Shown here one piece after another: positions 50,701 through 56,359 of a stretch of DNA of 64,000 bases (position 1 is its first letter; every line of letters starts with the position of its first letter). Where the stretch lies: contig NC_087078.1 of assembly GCF_026151205.1 (NCBI RefSeq), positions 6,589,675-6,653,674 on the forward strand. The letters run 5' to 3'. This stretch comes from Bolinopsis microptera (lineage: Eukaryota > Ctenophora > Tentaculata > Lobata > Bolinopsidae). A model generated the notes under the pieces. That model searched no databases. It worked only from the letters and a program-made list of their open reading frames with translations, and was not told where the DNA came from. The translations under genes and the position numbers were made by a program.

Positions 50701-53333
50701 AAACTGTTCCAACTTCCACGACTGTTAAAAAGATCAACAATTCGCTTTGATTGGTGCATTCTTCGAGAAGGTGCGCAGCATCGATAACATTGTTGTGTAC
50801 AGACTATTGAGAAGCAAAGTACAACAAGTACCAAATCCTCCTAAGAGTAAGAGGAAAGGTCTCGCTTTTTCAGCCGTTTACAAATTCGTATTTCAAAATT
50901 TGACCTGGCACAGTCAAACAATGTTACTTTAATAGTGGCCCACCCCGGCCCACCCAACTTACTGAGAGTCAGCAGCTATCCGGGATTTGATACTCTCACA
51001 AGTGGTTATCCAGATAGTTTCCACACTGCAGATCATCACTATCCGGGTCAGGTTGTAGTGGTTCATAAACGCTGTTATCACCGACGAGAACTGAGTGAGG
51101 AAGAGTGAAATTAAGATATTATAATGGTTATTAGGAATATTTAATTAGCAAACTTAGAGATCAACTACCTACTAAGCTACTAAGCTACTACGATATAAGG
51201 AGCTGTTTAGTTAAAATTTAACACGTGATATCTCAAACACTTAACAACGCCGGAACTATCCATCTGAATTCTGAACAGGTGAACTATATCTCTTCTGACA
51301 CGTGACTTCAACTAACCAATCAGTCCCCCTCATTGACCAATCAAAAGTCAGAATCATTGTCAGGTGCCAAGACAAATATGGTTCACCTCCCCACCAGTAC
51401 CCAATGAACAGTAAACAGAAAACACTCTCGTGCTTGGTCTACTGATCTATCAACACTCTCCACAACCCGATCAACCCTTTGACGTACTCTGTTCAAATTT
51501 TGATAACTTGACAGGTCAGATATATTTACTGGATATGGAGCTACCTGCTACAAGCTATTCGACCATAAAGGTTGTTCATAGAAACTTTGTTGTTCAGAAT
51601 AAAGAGGCCGGATTGTGATCTCGGGCCAGGAAAATGGAAAATATTAACAGGTTTCTGAAAAAAAATGACCCTTGATCCTTGCTACCACTAACCGCTTGAT
51701 CTAAATATATTTCTGAAGCCTTTGAGTCGATCAAGTGATCAATGATGCGTACTTGTTTATCATTATGATAATGATAATCGATGTTAAATATCTACCAGGC
51801 AATTACGCGCATATACGAGCCAATTATGTGGCCATATGTCAATTAACCTCCACAATAAACAGCCAAGCTTCTAGTCTGACATATTCCATTAACAAAACAT
51901 CTCGCTAATGATAAGTGCTAAATTCCGATGGTAGAACAACTATTTACTTAAACTACTTACTTAAATTGGCAGTTAGGGTGTAAGCAACCTATCAATTAGC
52001 CTCTTATAATCTTACCGTAGTTTTACTAAAGTACTAAGGCTGCTTAGCTTTATTAATTTGTCTTGTTGAACGAACTAAGTTTTCAAAAACAAGAAAAACA
52101 GTCTGAAGACAAATAAGTATAACTAATTAAATTATGCACAATGGCTATAATATAGCATCTACACGCCACGAAGCGTTGCTCTTTATAAAAATGGCAAAAT
52201 GCGAAATTCATGCGATAAAAGTAAGACTGTGAACGACTGATGTAGTTACAACAACTGTTTTTGTTGTAGACGCACAATGAAACGAATCTCTAGCGCATGA
52301 AAATACAAATGTAGTACAACTTGTTGAACAAGTACGATAGCATAATAAAACTTACTTTCCCGTAGTCAGAGACGGTTCTCAAAAAGTTGGGTTTATTGCT
52401 GAGGTCGGGCTGAGTACAGTCCCAGGATATCATAGGGTAATCCTTTATTTGGAGGAAGTCAGCTCCAGCACTGCAGGCCCCACTACAGGCAGGTCCTACC
52501 ACCGCGTCAACTCTGGAGGAGAGGGACGGTTAAAGGGTCATCAAATTGTGTACATAGCCAACTATTTTAATTTGTTGTGTCCTAATTGCTCCTTACGACT
52601 GATTTTGGAATACGGCATAGATTGTTCTATACGGCCACTGTAAAAACTAAAAATGGTGTTAAAATCAGAAATCCTAGCATACACTCATATTATAGTGGGC
52701 ATTGGGCAAAGTAAAAAGGCATACGATGCCTATCTAAATTAGCTGAAATAGGTTTAAAAGCTAAAACTCACGCATCCTCCCCGTCCCAAGAGTTCAGCAA
52801 GCTCTCCAATGTAGCAACACTGTTACATTTACTATCCGCGAACTTTACATTAAGGTTGAAGGATGGAGGGAGAATCTGCCGCTCTTTGATAGTGTCCAGT
52901 GCTACCAGAGCAGCTGAAGCAGAAGTGGCTCCTATCCGCACATCTGAATCTGAAGAAGGAGTGGTTCTGGACGTACAATGATGCTGTTATTACTGTTGGA
53001 CTGAATCTCAAAACAGTTAACTATGTTGGAGTTCATCCAGTTTTGATTCTCACTGTACTATCTTAGTGCAGAATATCTTAGTAAGTTAGTACAACTAAAG
53101 AAGTGAGCAGCCAAAGGATACAACAAAGCAATAAAACATGCATTGCCATATCGTTTAGTTGCAACTGAGGAGTGGTTAAGATTACACACTAACACTAACA
53201 GTTCCCTGAACTTACCGAAGGGGCAGAGGACGAGGAGGTTTGCGGAGGAGGACGCAGAACAGGGCTCTGAGACAGCGACATCAAGCAGGAGGAGAAGGAG
53301 GAGGAAGACAGAAGAAAAATACAGCCCGGTCAT
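5513..53333 (-). CDS. Receptor guanylate cyclase (natriuretic peptide receptor type), 24 exons, 1106 aa
   Basis: Single-pass membrane receptor that makes cGMP from GTP on ligand binding. Exons in transcript order: 53333-53216, 52949-52772, 52512-52356, 51090-50963, 49504-49380, 23832-23735, 21977-21862, 21749-21632, 20654-20525, 20336-20239, 20078-19946, 19686-19517, 18254-18156, 17841-17764, 17600-17424, 17200-17069, 15844-15784, 15594-15454, 15245-15071, 14810-14670, 14442-14319, 14050-13869, 9438-9278, 5793-5513. All 23 introns are GT-AG, every phase matches, and the total is 3321 nt with no internal stop. The start is the ATG at 53333, which gives a good signal peptide. Length is close to vertebrate receptor cyclases (about 1050-1100). 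The catalytic core keeps Glu in KVETIGDAY and Cys in YCLFGDTVN, which select guanine. Four plus-strand genes lie within its introns. The ligand is unknown. Confidence 0.92.
5794..6752. other. Cyclase last intron, part before the DSL gene
   Basis: I see no other coding exon; the sequence is AT-rich with scattered short repeats (for example pyrimidine-rich stretches near 5880-6000). It should contain the promoter of the DSL gene. Confidence 0.4.
6753..8862 (+). CDS. Multi-DSL transmembrane receptor or ligand, 3 exons, 544 aa
   Basis: Exons 6753-6791, 7150-8434 and 8552-8862, with phases in agreement. Exon 1 is a short signal peptide ([12 protein letters not shown]). Exon 2 gives an N-terminal domain resembling the MNNL module of Notch ligands (residues about 15-155), then about seven tandem cysteine-rich units of the DSL pattern (for example [11 protein letters not shown] and [12 protein letters not shown]), dense in N-glycosylation sites. 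Exon 3 has one membrane helix ([20 protein letters not shown]), a basic stop (QLRRKQ) and a tail of about 75 residues with tyrosines in SH2-like contexts (VVYVNT, NNYDNVV, ATYIDN, YTYARV). No EGF repeats are seen, unlike classical Delta or Jagged. Exon 2 stays open to 8514 if unspliced, giving a secreted form. It lies in the cyclase's last intron on the opposite strand. Confidence 0.85.
6985..7100. mobile_element. Short fold-back element (MITE-like) in DSL gene intron 1
   Basis: Ends are inverted repeats of about 38 bases with two mismatches (left begins ttgatgttttgggacaaagt, right is its complement with ggaac). The interior repeats gagtcttcact three times. No target duplication is clear. Confidence 0.6.
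8863..9277. other. Non-coding stretch between the DSL gene and cyclase exon 23
   Basis: AT-rich, with no supported coding frame. It should hold the DSL gene's 3' untranslated end. Confidence 0.4.
9278..9438 (-). CDS. Cyclase exon 23: catalytic core
   Basis: Reads [21 protein letters not shown], then AGVVG and [19 protein letters not shown]. The Cys of YCLFGD is the second guanine-specificity residue, and the Arg and Asn bind GTP phosphate and ribose in this family. The acceptor (ctccccag at 9446-9439) and first 32 bases of this exon form part of the 63/64-bp unit that is repeated about 60 times upstream. The donor is gtgagt; phase 1 joins to exon 24 to give the expected NGLPLKIH. Confidence 0.93.
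9407..13215. repeat. Minisatellite of about 60 copies of a 63/64-bp unit containing a splice acceptor
   Basis: Near-identical head-to-tail units, differing mainly by four or five Gs after tcct and by gataca versus gatacc. In the cyclase direction each unit consists of the last 31-32 intron bases, the acceptor ctccc(c)ag, and the first 32 bases of exon 23 ([10 protein letters not shown]). The left-most unit is the functional exon 23 start; the rest fill most of the 4.4-kb intron 22. One unit near 12148 lacks 12 bases. Low divergence implies recent expansion or ongoing homogenisation. Confidence 0.97.
13216..13868. other. 5' part of cyclase intron 22
   Basis: Begins beyond the array with gttatggtggtggtggc and continues as AT-rich sequence. 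Short open frames here have no recognisable features. Confidence 0.4.
13869..14810 (-). CDS. Cyclase exons 20-22: dimerisation linker and N-terminal catalytic half
   Basis: Exon 20 (14810-14670) encodes the coiled linker ([20 protein letters not shown]) ending in LLYRMLP. Its acceptor is the first AG of gtagacag; the next one would break the frame. Exon 21 (14442-14319) carries [15 protein letters not shown] with the metal-binding aspartate. Exon 22 (14050-13869) carries [13 protein letters not shown] and [16 protein letters not shown], including the guanine-selecting Glu. The donor of exon 22 is gttagt, leaving phase 2 for exon 23. Confidence 0.93.
14051..14240. repeat. Four 46-bp tandem units carrying the acceptor of cyclase exon 22
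   Basis: Units start at 14051, 14097, 14143 and 14189, with a partial one at 14235. In the transcript direction each ends in tatatttcag. The copy at 14051 is the real acceptor of exon 22; the one at 14189 has lost the AG. This is the same arrangement as in intron 22 but with a different unit. Confidence 0.9.
15071..19686 (-). CDS. Cyclase exons 12-19: transmembrane helix and pseudokinase domain
   Basis: Exon 12 (19686-19517) encodes the membrane helix ([20 protein letters not shown], about residues 472-492) and the juxtamembrane start. Exons 13-19 encode the kinase-homology domain (about residues 524-811): glycine loop region [17 protein letters not shown] lysine in exon 14, [10 protein letters not shown] in exon 15, and [10 protein letters not shown] (in place of the HRD loop) with LTKFGL (in place of DFG) in exon 16. 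Later come [22 protein letters not shown] and [12 protein letters not shown]. Loss of the HRD and DFG aspartates means a pseudokinase, as usual in receptor cyclases, where it relays ligand binding and binds ATP allosterically. Confidence 0.92.
15845..17068. other. Cyclase intron 16
   Basis: No coding exon seen. A GC-richer patch (about 16380-16560) contains several copies of a ggctaga/tgctagaa-type short motif and resembles an eroded mobile element without clear ends. Confidence 0.35.
18262..18968. repeat. 16-bp minisatellite in cyclase intron 12
   Basis: About 43 variable copies of gatgaggtgttacaga, starting only a few bases upstream of the acceptor of exon 13. On the transcript strand the array is almost free of AG dinucleotides and repeats a ctgtaac motif that resembles an animal branch point. 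Confidence 0.92.
19946..23832 (-). CDS. Cyclase exons 6-11: C-terminal half of the ectodomain
   Basis: Exons 6 (23832-23735), 7 (21977-21862), 8 (21749-21632), 9 (20654-20525), 10 (20336-20239) and 11 (20078-19946). Landmarks are [18 protein letters not shown] and MLNGYLYF, corresponding to the RVIYIC...YVFF stretch of natriuretic peptide receptors. Exon 9 has [18 protein letters not shown] and NLTFNG; exon 10 has [11 protein letters not shown]; exon 11 has FITWPGDRY and a CGDQNELCP cysteine pair just before the membrane. Start regions of exon 9 are duplicated in the intron upstream. Confidence 0.9.
20623..21260. repeat. Tandem duplications of about 160-280 bp including the start of cyclase exon 9
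   Basis: The motif gcaggttaacagc recurs at 20630, 20911 and 21077, with a decayed copy near 21234. Each is followed by shared intron sequence (tactactactattcg, then gcttaccagtgctta and tttgtccccattataaac). The copy at 20911 retains both the acceptor and the first 25 bases of exon 9; the copy at 21077 has lost about 10 bases across the junction. Confidence 0.85.
21978..23734. other. Cyclase intron 6, low-complexity
   Basis: No exon seen. Contains three tatagcatatcac repeats near 22261-22302, runs of aagtt motifs (23090-23340), and tandem variants of aatagtcaaaacttac (23390-23540). Confidence 0.5.
23833..27566. other. Right end of the giant cyclase intron 5 before the first transporter
   Basis: AT-rich. 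Short taccgtagtaac repeats at 24880-24950. No supported exon on either strand; small open frames here lack domain features or codon bias. Confidence 0.45.
27567..29646 (+). CDS. SLC22-like organic ion transporter A, 2 exons, 542 aa
   Basis: Exons 27567-27768 and 28220-29646, joined at a phase-1 intron (FAG then IDPKETN). A 12-helix major facilitator of the SLC22 type, expected to move organic cations, zwitterions or anions across the plasma membrane. The acidic N terminus leads into helix 1 ([16 protein letters not shown]), then a large extracellular loop with cysteines. The EFDLYCDVG stretch precedes helix 2. MFS motif A is [11 protein letters not shown], and the family motif ESPRFYL follows helix 6. 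Later come YYGFNFGW and the second motif-A-like loop WLGRRRAM. Substrate cannot be told from sequence. It lies inside the cyclase's intron 5 on the opposite strand and is a clear paralogue of the gene at 47035. A polyadenylation signal aataaa is at 29842. Confidence 0.88.
27769..28125. repeat. 20-21-bp minisatellite starting at the splice donor of transporter A
   Basis: About 17 units of gggttactagagttactatt with variants, filling most of the intron. The first bases of the array are the donor itself (gttact). A second copy of the exon end plus donor (ttacttcatttgcaggttac) sits inside the array at about 27809-27830. Confidence 0.9.
29647..31042. other. Spacer after transporter A with eroded short elements
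   Basis: No gene seen. Two related blocks (about 29935-29990 and 30465-30560) share atatggttctttggcc and nearby gacccc motifs. Similar gggtaaaaatatgg / gacccgccat motifs recur near 44040, 44590 and 46300, suggesting a diverged MITE family. Confidence 0.4.
31043..31371. mobile_element. Short DNA element with poly-G termini and 8-bp target duplication
   Basis: Terminal inverted repeats run gggggggtaccaatggcat at the left and the complement at the right. The direct duplication tcggtgac flanks it at 31035-31042 and 31372-31379. Inside, a block of about 65 bases (from aatggcataaatggcatac) occurs twice in the same orientation. No coding capacity, so it depends on a helper. Confidence 0.8.
31977..32180 (+). 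pseudogene. 3'-end remnant of an SLC22-like transporter copy
   Basis: Closely matches the last helix, C terminus and 3' flank of transporter A (29498-29690): cacaaagcggtgcctctagg onwards, TGG for TGT changes, and a deletion of several codons before the stop-equivalent. Nothing of the upstream helices is present. Shows that at least three transporter copies have existed in this intron. Confidence 0.85.
32494..35537 (+). mobile_element. Merlin-type DNA transposon with repetitive terminal inverted repeats
   Basis: Outer ends are exact inverted copies (gggaaattggtagatcaccg at 32494 and its complement ending at 35537). They are flanked by an imperfect 8-bp target duplication: atgattgt (32486-32493) and atcattgt (35538-35545). 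The long terminal arms (32494-33060 and about 34780-35537) consist of many short palindromic gccggctataa/ttagccgg units and longer blocks with cctgactatcgttcagtac. The 3-kb element carries the C-terminal half of an ISXO2-type transposase on the plus strand. Eight-base duplications and this transposase type both fit the Merlin superfamily. Confidence 0.85.
34250..34627 (+). CDS. ISXO2-like (Merlin) transposase, C-terminal part
   Basis: 125 codons containing [36 protein letters not shown] and [16 protein letters not shown], the typical second half of an IS1595/ISXO2 DDE domain. The Asp of ITDKW and Glu of GIEGSW are the second and third catalytic positions. The first catalytic Asp and the N-terminal zinc-binding part should lie upstream (33070-34250), but no matching frame was recognised, so it may be split by an intron or truncated. 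Confidence 0.8.
   Translation: MDIYGNEPANVQIEHVHRGTLIITDKWKGYLHLDKHGYRHEDVNHSRGFVNPTTGAHTNGIEGSWFHAKRHMRRGQGKTRTDSLAMGAALQEYMWLKKQHITRSDADCRRLFFRELPLLFDRIFS
36211..37218. repeat. 318-bp tandem repeat, three full copies plus a part
   Basis: Units begin (agctctgcacccgtgtcaat) at 36211, 36529, 36847 and 37165 and are almost identical. No long open frame, and no rRNA, tRNA or snRNA pattern recognised. High identity suggests recent amplification or unequal exchange. Confidence 0.95.
37219..37769. repeat. Spacer ending in a 12-bp minisatellite
   Basis: 37219-37660 shows nothing recognisable. At about 37665-37760 there are eight or so copies of cactctcgtggc, which create artificial open frames with tetrapeptide repeats on both strands. 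Confidence 0.8.
37770..38452. mobile_element. Fold-back element with arms of about 165 bp
   Basis: The left arm (37770-37935, starting aactttcaatcatgttcttt) is repeated inverted at 38290-38452. The spacer between has no coding frame. It is bordered by tandem repeats on both outer sides: 12-bp units on the left, and aaatagtaaagggggt-type units (38455-38560) on the right. Probably a non-autonomous DNA transposon. Confidence 0.8.
38453..38565. repeat. G-rich tandem repeat (taaagggggtaaatag)
   Basis: About eight imperfect units of 13-17 bases directly outside the right arm of the fold-back element. Open frames on the minus strand here are repeat artefacts. Confidence 0.8.
38566..39571. other. 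Region upstream of the choline transporter
   Basis: No gene. Near 39350-39420 lies a dispersed repeat with tccgtgaaaaa and gtccgtgacaattatgtccg, also found near 35788 (inverted), 54290-54440 and 56290-56355. The transporter promoter should lie close to 39430-39571 but no clear core element was seen. Confidence 0.4.
39572..43643 (+). CDS. SLC5A7: High-affinity choline transporter, 12 exons, about 564 aa, one frame break
   Basis: Sodium-coupled choline uptake carrier that feeds acetylcholine synthesis; member of the SLC5 sodium-solute symporters. Exons: 39572-39690, 39900-40048, 40246-40445, 40577-40700, 40840-41039, 41248-41401, 41683-41808, 41930-42047, 42313-42417, 42804-42992, 43193-43298, 43540-43643. 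Landmarks are [17 protein letters not shown] across exons 2-3, MTYTLFGG then [12 protein letters not shown] across exons 4-5, [15 protein letters not shown] in exon 6, and [19 protein letters not shown] (sodium-site region) in exon 8. Exon 10 has [12 protein letters not shown]; exon 11 has a [10 protein letters not shown] motif. All junction phases agree except inside exon 10, where one base is missing between about 42856 and 42866. Human CHT1 is 580 aa. The gene lies within the cyclase's intron 5, on the opposite strand, between two SLC22-like genes. Confidence 0.9.
41520..41562. repeat. Short tandem repeat (ccttatt) in SLC5A7 intron 6
   Basis: About six copies of a 7-base unit. Confidence 0.85.
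42065..42190. repeat. G-rich tandem repeat in SLC5A7 intron 8
   Basis: Three copies of a 27-base purine-rich unit around gggagggaggcagggtagga, followed by further purine-rich sequence. Confidence 0.8.
42650..42775. repeat. Dispersed repeat copy in SLC5A7 intron 9
   Basis: Shares an arrangement (tttattgag, acagaaggaat, gaggagtcct, gcgtttctcttgt) with 63385-63505, marking a dispersed family of unknown type. Confidence 0.6.
43310..43432. repeat. 20-bp tandem repeat in SLC5A7 intron 11
   Basis: Six copies of aatttgatagtatccagtgc with few differences, starting about 12 bases after the donor of exon 11. Confidence 0.92.
43644..44961. other. 3' region of SLC5A7 and spacer
   Basis: Probable 3' untranslated sequence with candidate polyadenylation signals near 44278 and 44320. 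About 44030-44090 and 44570-44645 carry palindromic gtaaaaatatgg / cccgccat-type motifs like those near 30480. No gene. Confidence 0.4.
44962..45402. mobile_element. Second short DNA element with poly-G termini and 8-bp target duplication
   Basis: Begins with about 21 Gs and ggatca, and ends tgatccccc. The sub-terminal gtacgtgacgt motif is mirrored by acatcacgtac near the right end. The exact duplication ggttgacc flanks it (44954-44961 and 45403-45410). The interior is T-rich with no real coding frame. End structure and target size resemble the element at 31043, though the interiors differ. Confidence 0.75.
45411..47034. other. Spacer before transporter B
   Basis: No gene supported. 45880-46035 is a diverged copy of a repeat also at about 53413-53580 (shared tattaca, aagaccaaaatatctac, ctggagtgagaaa). 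The frames 45527-45733 and 45934-46134 have no domain support. Confidence 0.4.
47035..49050 (+). CDS. SLC22-like organic ion transporter B, 2 exons, 542 aa
   Basis: Exons 47035-47233 and 47621-49050, with the intron at exactly the same phase-1 position as in transporter A (LAG then IDPEPG). The start at 47035 is chosen because [11 protein letters not shown] aligns with [11 protein letters not shown] of A; the frame is open further upstream. Landmarks are [38 protein letters not shown], motif [49 protein letters not shown] and ETGDKE. Predicted length equals that of A, so this is a gene duplication with both copies kept intact. Probable plasma-membrane organic cation or zwitterion carrier. A candidate aataaa is at 49257. 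Confidence 0.88.
49380..53333 (-). CDS. Cyclase exons 1-5: signal peptide and N-terminal half of the ligand-binding domain
   Basis: Exon 1 encodes a signal peptide ([19 protein letters not shown]) and the first mature residues. Exon 2 carries [17 protein letters not shown] and FADSKCNS, the usual start of an ANF-receptor (periplasmic-binding-protein-like) domain. Exon 3 carries the family signature [13 protein letters not shown] and PMISWDC. Exon 4 supplies the segment [15 protein letters not shown]. Exon 5 (49504-49380) carries [16 protein letters not shown] and ends in VKPKAR, in phase with [11 protein letters not shown] of exon 6, 25.5 kb away. Exon 5 decides that the two halves are one gene. 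Its acceptor is ccctgcag and its donor is gtaatt. Confidence 0.9.
49505..50962. other. Cyclase intron 4
   Basis: No further exon recognised on either strand. Mostly unique AT-rich sequence. Confidence 0.4.
51091..52355. other. Cyclase intron 3
   Basis: No exon or clear mobile element seen. Confidence 0.4.
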
Positions 53334-54516
53334 CACAACACATCATCAGAACAACGGGACATGCTGGGGTATCTGATAAGATAGGGGTATCTGATAAGAT
53401 AGGGGTATTCAAATAAATTTTAAATAAATGTATTACAATTTACACAAGACCAAAATATCTACAATGAGGCAAGAATACGTTTTTTTCCAGGCTAGGGAAA
53501 TATTAATGAAACTCAACACTATCAGACTGTAGCTGGAGTGAGAAAAATTTATTTAAAATATTAGTAAAATCTATTTATTTTTGAAGCCTACTCTCAAACA
53601 GAGAATATGACAAAATAGGTACAATCGCATTTACATACATTTAATAGTATTGCATTTGCATAATTGACATTAAATCGCTTATCACAATGTCACATGTTCG
53701 TTTATGATGGTGGACCGTTTTATTTCAAGCTAATGTCTGCCCGGAAGTACCCGTCTAACCTTGTGATCTATTTCACGTTATATTTTAGAGAATGAGCATT
53801 GAGCAGGGAGTCAGTCAGTAACTCCGACCACAAATTACCAAAGTGCTCAGGTCATTAGTGAACGGGACACTAACACATTACTCACTTACTTGGGTGATTA
53901 TGTCTACTCGGTGTCTATCTGTAGACACGTACAGTCAGCATTGTAATCAGCTGTGATACGTATTATGCAGTGTAGTGCACGACTACTGTTATATCTTTAT
54001 ATAGAGAACGAGGCTGAATTTGGGCCAAATAAGTGAACAAATTTCAGTTGCATCCATTAAATATTAATTAAACTTTGAAATTAGTGAGCTTAAATTCAAA
54101 GGGTCACAAAATGAGAGTTTAACATTGAGTTATGAGTATTGGCTATCAATAATCCAATAGTGCTACTGCATGGCGGATGTCAATTTTAAAATTGTAGGAG
54201 GAAAGGTCCGCTTGTGGTCTTGTTGGTGAAATACCAAAATTTCCTGAAAATCATGGCACTTGATGATGAACTTTATCGTGAAATCAACGGTCGCGGTCTA
54301 TTGTGAGGTATGTTTTACCTAATCTGTAATAATTATCACGAACATTACTTTCACGCTGAAGACCTTAACGTGAATAATTAAGTCCTTGAAAATAATGTCT
54401 GTGGCATTAAGGTCCGTGAATAATAAAGTCCGGTAATTGTTTCCATTAATTTTTGTATGTGTGTCCCTACATATGCGTAGATATGTGTGTAGCCGATTAT
54501 TATATTAGTTTATTAG
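53334..54516. other. Upstream region of the cyclase gene
   Basis: Contains the cyclase 5' flank. About 53360-53410 repeats gataggggtatctgataa. 53413-53580 is the partner of the dispersed repeat at 45880. 54250-54440 holds members of the cgtgaa / gtccgtgaa repeat family. No gene. Confidence 0.4.
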
Positions 54517-56166
54517 TATACGGGTATATGGCCCCCAGAATATAGGTCGTTTTTTGAGCACTTAGAAACATGTGTTAAAACTACTTCTAAGCATGTTTAG
54601 GGCTGTAAATATGTACATAATAACCCTTTAAATGTTTCTTGGGTAGTTGAAAATAATTATTAGGTTTTTAAGTGTACTTTTTTTTCACCTGTAAAAATAC
54701 CATTTTTTAACAGGGCCCCCAGAATATAGGTCCAAACATCTGTTCCTAAGTTGTTCTAAAATTGTCACAGACAGTTATATGCAGTCAGAATATGTTGCTG
54801 AGACTGTATTGATGATGCCAATGGCTCCAGATACTAAATTGAAATGGTTTAGAGTATACTTAATAGCAAAAAATCAAAAACTACGGCCCCCAGAATATAG
54901 GTATGCAAAAATCGTCCTCAAATACTCCACCTTCTTACATTTTGATGATGCCATCTCTTCAGCATATGTTCTTTAACTGTTTCTCATCACTACCCCACAT
55001 TCCTTAATGCTCAGGGTGACAGAGAAAATGCAGAATCTTGGTCGCTATTTTTTTTAAAAAACCTATATTCTGGGGGCCATATACCCGTAATGAGTAAAAT
55101 CTTTAATTTTACTTTTTAAAAAGCTTTCATGCACTCATTTAGTAGGGATCTTAACTAAATACTTAAATAAGAATGAAGGAGTGTCCCTAGATATGATTGA
55201 GGGGGGCTGTTTTTATCTGTATCAATACAATGTGCACCTCAATGACTGTAAATCAGACATTTTTGGCCGCCGAATTTTTTTAAAGGCCTAACTCAAAATT
55301 CTGTCCCAAAACTTAAGGTCATGAGACAATTCTACGTTGATTCTGAAAATTTCATGTGAAAATATTGAAACCCTATTGAGTTCTATTGTTTTGAGCGAAG
55401 TCAGTTTGAGATATGGGCGATTTTGTTCATTTTTTGCGATTATTTGAACACAGAATCCACAGTTAGGTAGATATTGAGCTGATAATCATAGAGAATGTGT
55501 AATATATATGCTTACCTTCCATATAAAGTTGGTTTCATTCAAAAATATTGATATTTGACCAATTTATGGACCAAAATCGATCAAATTTGGTGCGTATGCC
55601 CAAATATGGGCATATGGTTTTTGTTTTTATCCCATAACTCGGCCAATTTTTATCCAATTTTGATAAAACTTGATATGTGGGTTCAGTAGACTAGTAGCTA
55701 CAAGTAGAGCATCCCAAAGCATGGTTTTGGGCATGTTCAGGGTTTTTGACCAACCTATATTCTGGGGGTCGTATAGACCTATATTCTGGGGGCCCGTAAA
55801 ATTGTGTTGGCCATAACTTTTTTCCAAATTGTCAGTTTGCAGATGTCTCGATGAAAAGATAGCTTAAAATAATACTTATACTCATACCAGTAGTCTTAAT
55901 GGCATGTGTTGGACAGATTTTTGTCATGACAATTTTTCGCCATATTTACCCCTCTAGAAAATGACAACATCGTTTAAATCTTTCGCTGTCATGACCAAAT
56001 ATACCAAAATACCTCATGTAGGTCCAAAATTTTTATCCAGAAACATAAGTTACATGTTTAGCAGTAACAGATCCCATTAATATCGCTTATCTTGGTTAGA
56101 ACTGTATCCACTAACATGACCTATATTTTGGGGGCCACCTATATTCTGGGGGCCATATACCCGTAC
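54517..56166. mobile_element. 1.6-kb non-autonomous element with gggtatatggcccccagaat termini
   Basis: The ends are inverted copies (cgggtatatggcccccagaa at left, complement at right), consistent with insertion at a TA dinucleotide. The motif cccccagaatataggt or its complement recurs inside at about 54714, 54889, 55062, 55755, 55777 and 56120-56150. A third full terminus (about 55060-55092) suggests a composite. No transposase frame. It sits between pieces of the gtccgtgaa repeat (54290-54440 and 56290-56355), so it may have inserted into that element. Confidence 0.7.
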
Positions 56167-56359
56167 TAGGACAAATATAATCACTCTTCAGTCACATTCT
56201 TCAGTTCAGAAAAAGAGTAAAACACTTATTAAAAAATCACCACAAATTTTAATAATTTTTTGGACATTTTTGGGAGGTCATGAGCGCGAATAATTATGTC
56301 CGTGAAAAATTTGGTCCGTGAAAAACTTATCCGTGACAATTATGTCCGATGAGGTATAC

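Noticed and set aside
23735-51090. Two separate cyclase genes, one truncated at each side
   Set aside because: The exon at 49380-49504 joins both halves in phase and supplies exactly the missing part of the ligand-binding domain.
53143-53376. Arg/Glu-rich plus-strand open frame
   Set aside because: Antisense of cyclase exon 1 (signal peptide); the charged repeats are the complement of leucine codons.
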